A DNA stretch of 12,479 nucleotides from Alphaproteobacteria bacterium (GTDB taxonomy: Bacteria; Pseudomonadota; Alphaproteobacteria; Rhizobiales; Aestuariivirgaceae), in contig JAPLOT010000316.1 of the NCBI GenBank assembly GCA_026400595.1, positions 1-12,479 on the forward strand, in the 5' to 3' direction. Position 1 is the first letter of the stretch; each line of letters begins with the position of its first letter. Shown piece after piece: positions 1 through 6,138 of the stretch. The notes below the pieces were generated by a model, which saw only the letters and a list, made by a program, of their open reading frames with translations, was not told where the DNA came from and did no database searches. The position numbers and the translations under genes were made by a program.

Positions 1-368
1 GCGCGGTCATAGACCGGCGGCAGGCCGCGCGCCAGTTGCCGCTTGCGGCGCCGGTCGAGCTCGTCGGCCGTTTCGTAGCAGGCATAGAGCCGCCCTGCCT
101 TGCGCAGCCGGTCGGCCACCTCGTCGTAATGCGCAAAGCGCTTCGACTGCCACTCCACGCGGTCAGGCAGAATGCCCAGCCAGGCCAGGTCGGCGGCGAT
201 GCCATCCGCGAAGGCGGCGGTGGAGCGGGCCGTGTCGGTATCGTCGTAGCGCAGCACGAACTGCCCGCCGCTTTTCCTGGCCATGAGCCAGTTGAGAATG
301 GCGGTGCGGGCATTGCCGATGTGAATTCGGCCTGTGGGCGAGGGGGCAAAGCGAACAATGCTTGTCAT
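1..368 (-). CDS. gltX: Glutamyl-tRNA synthetase, N-terminal part (cut by window edge)
   Basis: Class I aminoacyl-tRNA synthetase that charges tRNA with glutamate in the cytoplasm. Only the first 122 codons are in the window. The protein begins MTSIVRFAPSPTGRIHIGNA: the FAPSPTG motif (residues 7-13) is followed by the class I HIGH-type signature as HIGN (16-19), then GGQFVLRYDDTD (34-45). These are Rossmann-fold catalytic elements of GluRS. The ATG at 368-366 puts FAPSPTG at its usual distance from the N-terminus. From family knowledge, many alphaproteobacteria carry two gltX paralogues; HIGN and YDDTD instead of HIGG and IEDTD recall the second one (GltX2), but the anticodon-binding domain that would settle this lies outside. 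A glutamyl-Q tRNA(Asp) synthetase is a less likely alternative. The gene is divergent from the aldo/keto reductase, with 113 bases between starts. Confidence 0.93.
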   Translation of the reverse strand, partial: MTSIVRFAPSPTGRIHIGNARTAILNWLMARKSGGQFVLRYDDTDTARSTAAFADGIAADLAWLGILPDRVEWQSKRFAHYDEVADRLRKAGRLYACYETADELDRRRKRQLARGLPPVYDR

Positions 369-481
369 GCGGGCAAGCGCTAACCCCAACCATCCGCGCC
401 GTCAATGAGGCAGTCCGGTGACCGGGCCTTGTGCGCGGGCCCGCGTTTGCTATTCCAGAGTGCTGTCAGGGAGAATGCGCA
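369..481. promoter_or_regulatory. Divergent promoter region with two short palindromes
   Basis: This 113-base gap lies between the divergent starts of gltX and the aldo/keto reductase, so it should hold promoters for both. Two perfect inverted repeats are visible. One is CCGGT-G-ACCGG at 415-425. The other is the 12-base palindrome CGCGGGCCCGCG at 434-445. A weak sigma70-like pair for the reductase, TTGTGC (429-434) and TATTCC (451-456) with a 16-base spacer, would place the second palindrome between the -35 and -10 boxes, as expected of a repressor site. The promoter match is poor (three of six bases in each box). In DNA this rich in GC, short GC palindromes can arise by chance. Confidence 0.3.
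468..473 (+). promoter_or_regulatory. Ribosome binding site of the aldo/keto reductase
   Basis: AGGGAG lies 8 bases upstream of the ATG at 482. It decides the start, because the open frame continues upstream to a GTG at 431 that would add 17 residues unlike the family N-terminus. Confidence 0.6.
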
Positions 482-1471
482 ATGAAGCAGCGCCGCCTGG
501 GCCGGAATGGCCCGCTCGTCGGGGAAGTGGGGTTCGGGGCCATGAGCTTCGGCGGGTTCTTCGGTCCGACCGACATGGAGACCAGTCATCGCACCCTCGA
601 CCGGGCCCTCGACCTGGGTGTCACCCATCTCGACACCGCCATGATCTACGGGCCGCACACATCCGAGGAATTCATCGGCGCCTATTTCAGCAAGAACCCT
701 GCAGCAAAGAAGCGCTTCGTGGTTGCCACCAAGGGCGGAATCACCATCAGTCCGCGAGGTTTCGACAACGCGCCCGCCTTTCTGCGCGACTGCCTTGAAG
801 GGTCGCTCAGGCGGCTCGGCGTGGATCACGTCGCGCTCTATTACGTTCACCGACGCGACCATTCCCTTCCCATCGAGGAGGTCACCGGCGTGCTGGCCGG
901 TCTCGTGCGCGAGGGCAAGATCGGCGCGATCGGCTACTCCGAGATTTCGCCTGCGTCGCTGGAGCGTGCGGCCAAGGTTCACCCGGTCGCCGCCGTGCAA
1001 AGCGAATACTCGTTATGGTCGCGTCAGCCCGAGCTTGGCATGCTGCAGGCCTGCGCCCGTCTCGGCACCAGTTTCGTCGCCTTCTCGCCCGTCGCCCGCG
1101 GCATGCTCACCGACGTTCCGCTCGATCCGCCATCCTTTGCGGACATTGATTTCCGGAAGGGAAATCCGCGCTTCACGGAGCCCAACTTCGCCTGGAACGT
1201 CGAACGGATCGCGGCCTTCAAGTCCTTCGCGCGGCAGCGGGGCTGGACCACGGCTGCGCTTGCCATCGCCTGGACCCTGCGTCAGGGCGAGCATGTCATT
1301 CCCATTCCCGGCACGCGATCGCCCGATCATCTTGCCGAGAATGCGGCTGCCACCGACCTCGTGCTCGCCGAAGAGGACATGCGCGAGATCGATCGCATCC
1401 TTCCGCCCGGATTCGCGCATGGGCACCGCTATTCGGAGCAGCAGCTGAAGGGCGTGGAGCAATACTGCTGA
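482..1471 (+). CDS. Aldo/keto reductase, potassium-channel beta / YajO-like type
   Basis: NADP(H)-dependent oxidoreductase of 329 residues with a TIM-barrel fold, expected in the cytoplasm. The N-terminus MKQRRLGRNGPLVGEVGFGAMSF is the standard opening of this family. The catalytic tetrad is complete: Asp51 and Tyr56 in HLDTAMIYG, Lys84 in VATKGG, and His123 in YYVHRRD. The cofactor-binding end is visible as IPIPGTRSPDHLAENAAA near residues 277-294. The length is normal, and the start at 482 is supported by a Shine-Dalgarno site and family alignment. The best-known relatives reduce aldehydes or ketones or act in detoxification, but the physiological substrate cannot be told from sequence. The gene stands alone: gltX is divergent upstream, and nadE is convergent downstream with only 4 bases between the two stop codons, leaving no room for a separate terminator. 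Confidence 0.93.
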   Translation: MKQRRLGRNGPLVGEVGFGAMSFGGFFGPTDMETSHRTLDRALDLGVTHLDTAMIYGPHTSEEFIGAYFSKNPAAKKRFVVATKGGITISPRGFDNAPAFLRDCLEGSLRRLGVDHVALYYVHRRDHSLPIEEVTGVLAGLVREGKIGAIGYSEISPASLERAAKVHPVAAVQSEYSLWSRQPELGMLQACARLGTSFVAFSPVARGMLTDVPLDPPSFADIDFRKGNPRFTEPNFAWNVERIAAFKSFARQRGWTTAALAIAWTLRQGEHVIPIPGTRSPDHLAENAAATDLVLAEEDMREIDRILPPGFAHGHRYSEQQLKGVEQYC

Positions 1472-1475
1472 GGCG

Positions 1476-3100
1476 TCAGCGCCCGTCGCGGAACCCGTTG
1501 GTGATCGGATAGCGTCTGTCGCGGCCGAAGTTGCGCCGGGTGATCTTGACGCCCGGTGCGGCCTGCCGCCGCTTGTATTCGGCCACATAGAGCATGTGCT
1601 GAACGCGCTTCACCAGCGCTTCGTCGTGGCCCCGCGCCGTGATCTCGGCCATCGACTGCTCGTTCTCTACGAGGCCCTGCAGGATGTCGTCCAGCACGTC
1701 ATAGGGCGGAAGCGAATCCTGGTCCTTCTGGTTTTCGCGCAGCTCTGCGGTGGCGCCTTGGTGATGATGCGCTCGGGAATGACGAAGCCCTGGGTGTTGC
1801 GCCATGCCGCCAGCTTGTAGACCGCGGTCTTGTAGACATCCTTGATCGGGTTGTAGCCGCCATTCATGTCGCCATAGAGCGTGGCATAGCCCACCGACAT
1901 CTCCGACTTGTTGCCGGTGGTCAGCACCATGGCGCCGAACTTGTTGGAAATCGCCATCAGGATCACGCCGCGCGCGCGCGACTGCAGGTTCTCCTCGGTG
2001 ACGCCGCTGGACGTTCCTTCGAACAGCGGCTTCAGGGCCGAGAGAAAGCCTTCGACAGGTTCCTTGATCGGCACGGTATCGTAGCGTACGCCGAGTCGCC
2101 TGGCGCAGTCCTCGGCATCCACGAGGCTGTCACGGCTGGTATATGCGTATGGCATCATCACGCAGTGCACGCGCTCCGGCCCCAGTGCATCCACCGCCAT
2201 TGCGGCCACCACGGCGGAGTCGATCCCGCCCGAGAGGCCCAGCACCACGCCGGGGAAGCGGTTCTTGAGCACATAGTCGCGCAGGCCCAGCACGCAGGCC
2301 TTCCAGGTCTCCTCCTCCGCTTCGGGGAGCCTTGCAATGTCACCCGGCTGCATGCGCCAGCCGCCGGCGTCGCGCCGCCATTCGGTGAGGGCGAGGCCTT
2401 CCTCGAACATCGGCATCTGCAGGGCGAGCGACCGGTCGGCATTGAGCACGAAGGACGCGCCGTCGAAGACGAGTTCGTCCTGCCCGCCCACCTGGTTGAG
2501 GTAGACGAGCGGGAGACCGGTCTCGGTCACCCGCGCCACCACCAGGTTGAGGCGGACATCGTCCTTGTTTCCCTCGAAGGGCGAGCCGTTCGGCACCAGC
2601 AGGATCTCGGCACCGGTTTCGGCCAGCGTCTCGCAGGACTCCTCGGTCCAGATATCCTCGCAGATGGGCACGCCAAGCCGCACGCCCTTGAAGGAGATGG
2701 GGCCAGGCGCGGGGCCTGCATCGAAGACCCGCTTCTCGTCGAAGACTCCGTAGTTGGGCAGGTCATGCTTGTAGCGCAGCGTCTCGATCCGGCCATTGGC
2801 GAGCAGCGCAACAGCATTGTAGAGCTTGCTTCCGTCTCGCCAGGGCAGTCCCATCAGAATGGCCGGTCCGGACACCGTGTCGCGTGCGAGGTCTTCCACG
2901 GCCGTCCGGCAGGCTTCCACGAAGGACGGTCGCAGCACCAGGTCTTCAGGTGGATAGCCGCAGATGAAGAGTTCGGGAAACAGCACCAGGTCGGCTCCGG
3001 CACAGTTTGCCAGCGCATCGCGCGCCTTGGCCAGATTGGCATTGATGGCGCCAACCGTCGGGTTGAGCTGTGCCAGCGCGATGATAAGCCTGTCGGTCAT
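1476..3100 (-). pseudogene. nadE: Glutamine-dependent NAD+ synthetase with a one-base frameshift
   Basis: NadE makes NAD+ from nicotinic acid adenine dinucleotide using ATP and ammonia released from glutamine. The N-terminal nitrilase-type glutaminase domain has its Glu-Lys-Cys triad: Glu43 in LFPELFICGYP, Lys111 in RYKHDLPNYG and Cys147 in GVPICEDIW. The synthetase domain follows with the P-loop SGGIDSA (290-296), NLQSRARG (371-378) and TTGNKSEMSVGYATLYGD (394-411). After Pro450 (codon 1753-1751) the frame breaks. As written, translation adds 27 unrelated residues and stops at 1667. The conserved ending resumes one frame over from 1751 to 1476, with 91 residues from TAELRENQKDQDSLPPYDV to the end, including KRVQHMLYVAEYKRRQAAPG. 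Restoring one C in the CC at 1753-1752 would give an intact 541-residue protein. NadE is usually essential, so a sequencing error is as likely as a real mutation. The start at 3100 matches the family, although the ribosome site is weak. Confidence 0.93.
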
Positions 3101-3305
3101 GGCGCGGTCTTAGCGGATTGGCCGGGCCCCTTCAATTGCGCGCCGTTGACGGCGGCAACACAATTGCGCATGACAGGCCGATGATCCACGCCTTACGCTC
3201 TCGGTCTCGCCCGGCAACTGCGGCGGCCCGCATCAACCTCCTGCATGGCGATCATGCCGGTGGCCGCGTCGCGGTGCCACGGAAAGCGCAGGCACGGGGG
3301 CTGGC
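3101..3305. promoter_or_regulatory. Divergent regulatory region with repeated CAATTGCGC boxes
   Basis: These 205 bases separate the divergent starts of nadE and the ketopantoate-reductase-like gene. The sequence shows a 9-base direct repeat, CAATTGCGC, at 3133-3141 and 3161-3169, exactly 28 bases apart. Between the copies lies an inverted repeat, CGCCG-TTGA-CGGCG, at 3141-3154. The layout resembles a regulator-binding region, but I recognise no known operator and can place no convincing -35/-10 pair. The reading frame across 3118-3309 encodes nothing recognisable and is not called as a gene. Confidence 0.35.
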
Positions 3306-4283
3306 ATGACGCGCATCTGCATCTTCGGCGCCGGTGCGATCGGCGGCTATGTCGGCGCCAGACTGGCGATGGCCGGCGAGGCCGACGTGTCGCTTGTTGC
3401 CCGCGGGCCTCATCTTGCGGCGATGCAGCGGCACGGCCTCGTCCTCAAGCAGGATGGCGAGACGAAGGTTGTTCACCCTGTCGTCACCGATGACCCGCGC
3501 CATCTGGGACCGCAGGATTTCATCATTCTGACGCTCAAGGCGCATGCCCTCACGAGTGTCGTCGAGGCGCTGCAGCCTCTGGTCGGTCCGCACACCGCCA
3601 TTCTCTTCGCGCAGAATGGCATCCCCTGGTGGTACTTCTACAAGTCGGGCGGGCCGTTCGACGGCCATCGCCTGCAGAGTGTCGATCCCGGCGGGGCGAT
3701 CTGGAACCGCATCGGGCCTGAACGGGCGCTCGGTTCTGTCGTTTGGCAGGCGGCAGAGATCGAGGCGCCGGGCGTCATCTCCCACCACTATGGTGACCGC
3801 ATGCCGATCGGCGAACCTTCCGGCGAAAGGACCGCACGCGTTCAGACGCTGAGTCGTCTCCTCACGGCGGCCGGCATCAAGAGCCAGATCAAGCCGAACC
3901 TGCGCAATGAGATCTGGCTCAAGCTCTGGGGCAATCTCAGCTTCAACCCGGTCAGCGTGCTGACGCGGGGCACGCTGGTGGAACTCGCCAGTCATGCGGG
4001 AACCCGCCGGGTGATAAGGCAAATGATGCAAGAGGCCGGAGACGTCGCGCAGATGCTGGACGTCACATTCCCGGTCGGTGTCGACGAGCGCATCGACATG
4101 GCGGCGAAGGTTGGTGCCCACCGCACCTCCATGCTGCAGGATGTGGAGGCGGGAAGGCCCACGGAACTGGATGCATTGCTTGGCGTCGTGATCGAGTTGG
4201 CCGCGCTGGTCGGGCGCCCTGTACCCGCCTTGCAAATGGTTTATGATCTTGCCAAATTCAGGTGCAACCCGCCTGACCGGTAA
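3306..4283 (+). CDS. Ketopantoate reductase family protein (ApbA/PanE-like)
   Basis: Protein of 325 residues in the 2-dehydropantoate 2-reductase family, whose founding member makes pantoate from ketopantoate with NADPH on the way to coenzyme A. The Rossmann motif GAGAIGG is at residues 8-14. The PanE active-site pattern is complete: Lys206, Asn210 and Asn214 in KLWGNLSFN have the same spacing as E. coli Lys176, Asn180 and Asn184, and Glu287 in RPTELD corresponds to the conserved substrate-binding Glu. It is longer than classical PanE (about 300 residues) and carries the segment QNGIPWWYFY, which I associate with a PanE-like subgroup of uncertain substrate. No other pantothenate gene is nearby, so reduction of another 2-oxo acid is possible. 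The ATG at 3306 begins right at the first beta strand and follows a G-rich ribosome site. The metallopeptidase gene starts 20 bases after its stop, suggesting co-transcription. Confidence 0.85.
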   Translation: MTRICIFGAGAIGGYVGARLAMAGEADVSLVARGPHLAAMQRHGLVLKQDGETKVVHPVVTDDPRHLGPQDFIILTLKAHALTSVVEALQPLVGPHTAILFAQNGIPWWYFYKSGGPFDGHRLQSVDPGGAIWNRIGPERALGSVVWQAAEIEAPGVISHHYGDRMPIGEPSGERTARVQTLSRLLTAAGIKSQIKPNLRNEIWLKLWGNLSFNPVSVLTRGTLVELASHAGTRRVIRQMMQEAGDVAQMLDVTFPVGVDERIDMAAKVGAHRTSMLQDVEAGRPTELDALLGVVIELAALVGRPVPALQMVYDLAKFRCNPPDR

Positions 4284-4303
4284 GCTATCCAGGAGAACGT
4301 CTT

Positions 4304-5200
4304 ATGCGTCTCGACAATGAGAAGCCCAGCAGCAACATCGAGGATCAGCGCGGCCGCGGCGGCGGTGGCGGCTTCGGATTTCCGGGGGGGGGCGGGGGCG
4401 GCATGCGCCGCGTGAACATCCCGATGGGCGGCCGCGGCGGCTTCAGCATCAAGACCATCATATTCCTGGTGATCATCTACTTCGTGCTGAAGATGCTTGG
4501 CATCGATCTTCTGGGTGGCCTCAATCCAGGTCAGCAGTCGCAGTTCGACGTGCCCGACGTGTCGACCGATGTCGTCCAGGACTCGGGCCCGGGCGCCGGC
4601 ACCGGACCGGCCACGGCGGACAGCGACGCGGGACGCAACTTCGTCTCGCGTGTGCTTGGGTCGACCGAACGGGTCTGGAGCGACATCTTCAAGAACATGG
4701 GCCGCGATTATCCGGAACCCAAGCTGGTGCTCTTCTCGGGCTTCGTGCAATCGGCCTGCGGCATGGCGCAGTCGGCCATGGGCCCCTTCTACTGTCCGCG
4801 CGACCAGAAGGTCTACATCGACCTGTCCTTCTACCAGGACATGAAGAACAAGCTGGGCGCGCCGGGCGACTTCGCCCAGGCCTATGTCATCGCCCACGAG
4901 GTGGGCCATCACGTCCAGAACGTCATCGGCATCGCCGACAAGGTGATGGCCGAGCGCATGCGGACCAGCGAGGAGCGCGCCAATACCCTTTCGGTGCGCA
5001 TGGAACTGCAGGCCGACTGCTTCGCCGGCCTCTGGGCGAAGGAGGCCGATGGGGCTATGTCGTGCCAGAGTCCTTCACGCACGGCAGCTCCGCCCAGCGG
5101 GTCCGGTGGTTCAAGCAAGGTTACTCTGCAAACGATCTCCGCGATTGTGACACCTTCGGCACCGACAATCTCTGAGCGACTGCCGATTCAGGGCGTTTGA
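4304..5200 (+). pseudogene. ypfJ: Neutral zinc metallopeptidase (YpfJ family), internally deleted and frameshifted
   Basis: Membrane-anchored member of the putative neutral zinc metallopeptidase family; its physiological substrate is unknown to me. A glycine-rich N-terminus (to about residue 45) is followed by one membrane segment (about 47-64, IKTIIFLVIIYFVLKMLG) and then the peptidase domain. The zinc motif HEVGHH is at 198-203, and ELQADCFAG at 234-242 probably supplies the further ligand. After LWAKEAD (243-249) the protein departs from the family. The expected C-terminus is present in another frame: 5053-5175 encodes GYVVPESFTHGSSAQR onward, 40 residues with a stop at 5173-5175. Family members have roughly 30 residues between these two parts, so about 90 bases (3n+1) appear to be missing at 5041-5053. 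As it stands, the frame runs on to 5200 with an unrelated tail. AGGAG at 4291-4295 lies 8 bases before the ATG. The catalytic motifs remain, but function is doubtful. Confidence 0.88.
4384..4392 (+). repeat. G9 homopolymer inside the metallopeptidase gene
   Basis: Nine consecutive G residues, then one C and five more G, encode part of the glycine-rich N-terminal stretch (residues 28-33). Such tracts are prone to slippage in replication and to miscounting in sequencing. A change of one base here would shift the frame ahead of the membrane segment. The length given keeps the frame open. Confidence 0.75.
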
Positions 5201-5289
5201 CCGAGATCAAGGCCTGACGCCCTCACAGGGCCATTAGTGGCATTGCAACCACGGGGGCCGCGGGCTCTCGCTCTGGATGGAGACCTGCC
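5176..5289. other. Gap between the metallopeptidase remnant and the stress protein gene
   Basis: This short intergenic stretch should carry the promoter of the universal stress protein gene. I see only a small hairpin, GCCCT-CAC-AGGGC at 5219-5231, with no T-run after it, so it is not a convincing terminator. I can place no promoter with confidence. Confidence 0.3.
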
Positions 5290-5700
5290 ATGAAGAAGAT
5301 CCTTTGCGCCATCGACGGGACTGATCATTCGTCCCATGCCCTCGATCTTGCCGCCAGTCTTGCTGCGAAGTTCGGTGCCAGCCTGGCGGTCTGCGCAGTC
5401 AACGTGGCCCGCGGCGGCGCGCGGGGACCGCTGATCTATGCCTGGGAAGACGACCAGGTGAAGAAGATCCTCGATGGAGCGGCCGAAAAGGCCAAGAAGT
5501 CGGGGGCCACGAAGGTGGAAGAACTGGCGCTGCGCAGCCGGGAGGCCGCCGCAGCCATCGTGCAGTATGCCGAAGAAAACGGCTATGACCACATCGTGGT
5601 CGGCACCGGCGACAAGCGTGGCGTGTCACGCCTGGTGCTGGGTTCGGTTGCGGCCGATATCTCCGGGCGCGCGCATTGCTCGGTCACCGTCGCGCGGTGA
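5290..5700 (+). CDS. Universal stress protein (UspA family)
   Basis: Single-domain Usp protein of 136 residues, cytoplasmic, of the family induced by stress and growth arrest; its molecular role is generally regulatory or nucleotide binding. It opens with MKKILCAIDGTDHSSHAL, the first beta strand with the conserved Asp9, and ends in the typical strand CSVTVAR. The nucleotide-binding loop is VVGTGDKRGVSRLVLGS (103-119). Against the classical G-2x-G-9x-G-[ST] pattern, the first Gly (105) and the final Gly-Ser (118-119) are present, but the middle position is Asp108. ATP binding is thus likely but not certain. A Shine-Dalgarno site, GGAGA at 5279-5283, precedes the ATG. It is followed by a convergent small gene with 16 bases between stops. 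Confidence 0.92.
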   Translation: MKKILCAIDGTDHSSHALDLAASLAAKFGASLAVCAVNVARGGARGPLIYAWEDDQVKKILDGAAEKAKKSGATKVEELALRSREAAAAIVQYAEENGYDHIVVGTGDKRGVSRLVLGSVAADISGRAHCSVTVAR

Positions 5701-5716
5701 GTCGACGCTAGGCCTT

Positions 5717-5959
5717 TCAGCTGCAATAAACCCCGGCCTGGCTCTGCCGGCCGGGTGCGTGGCCGATCTGCTTCGAGGACTCCGTCTCCGTGTAGCGGCA
5801 GAAGTCGGGGGCCTGCTGTGTCCGGGCCGAAAGCAACCCGCCCCAGGCCAGGGCAATGACAATCACGCCAATGGCGACTTGTACCAGCAGAGGCGGAGCA
5901 AAGAGATCGTCGTCCCAGGTCTCGGCACCCGGTACGGCCGGAATGGGCTTCCAGTCCAT
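5717..5959 (-). CDS. Small single-pass membrane protein of unknown function
   Basis: An 80-residue protein that I do not recognise. It has a short acidic N-terminus (MDWKPIPAVPGAETWDDDLF), one hydrophobic segment at about residues 24-45 (LLVQVAIGVIVIALAWGGLL), and a polar tail with two Cys (54 and 79). This is the pattern of a small inner-membrane protein; no signal-peptidase site is evident. A strong ribosome site, GGAGGG (5971-5966 on the minus strand), lies 6 bases before the ATG, which together with the membrane segment is the main reason to call it real. It is convergent with the stress protein gene and divergent from the glycerate kinase gene. The tail is Ser-, Gln- and Gly-rich and overlaps a hairpin, so its last residues may be poorly conserved. 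Confidence 0.6.
   Translation of the reverse strand: MDWKPIPAVPGAETWDDDLFAPPLLVQVAIGVIVIALAWGGLLSARTQQAPDFCRYTETESSKQIGHAPGRQSQAGVYCS
5732..5755. terminator. Possible hairpin terminator between convergent genes
   Basis: CCCGGCC (5732-5738) pairs with GGCCGGG (5749-5755), and GGC/GCC extends the stem around a TCT loop with a single bulged T (5739). It lies 31 bases after the stress-protein stop. On the minus strand the hairpin is followed by GTTTATTGC, a weak T-rich stretch; on the plus strand there is none. It overlaps the end of the small membrane-protein gene, so a role in both directions is only plausible. Confidence 0.35.
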
Positions 5960-6138
5960 GGCATTCCCTCCACGAAATCCACATGCGCGTCCCGACCCCT
6001 AGATGCGTCATTTGGGTTTACGGTCCATGAACAGCGTCGGCAAAAATCTCGCAAAGTTTGGCCGAACTCAATTCCATTCGCCACCCGTTCGGGCCTCGGT
6101 TATATGGGGGCCGGAGCCAGTTGGGGAACGGGAACGCC
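5960..6138. promoter_or_regulatory. Divergent promoter region, small membrane protein / glycerate kinase
   Basis: This stretch of 179 bases between two divergent starts must hold promoters for both. A TATATG-like box sits at 6101-6106 upstream of the kinase gene, but I find no matching -35 sequence. The open frames crossing it encode nothing recognisable. Confidence 0.3.

Noticed and set aside
1476..1805. Separate 109-codon gene on the minus strand
   Set aside because: From its 19th codon it is the conserved C-terminus of NadE in a shifted frame, not an independent gene.
2165..3184. Long open frame (339 codons) on the plus strand opposite nadE
   Set aside because: It lies antisense to a gene with clear catalytic motifs and shows no recognisable domain. 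Long antisense frames are common in GC-rich DNA.
3252..4235. 327-codon minus-strand frame opposite the ketopantoate-reductase-like gene
   Set aside because: The plus strand has the GAGAIGG and K-N-N-E active-site pattern; the minus frame has no recognisable motif.
5219..5231. GCCCT-CAC-AGGGC hairpin as a terminator after the metallopeptidase gene
   Set aside because: The stem is only five base pairs and no T-run follows on either strand.
5863..6084. 73-codon minus-strand frame upstream of the glycerate kinase
   Set aside because: It overlaps the start of the small membrane-protein gene in another frame and shows no domain or convincing ribosome site.
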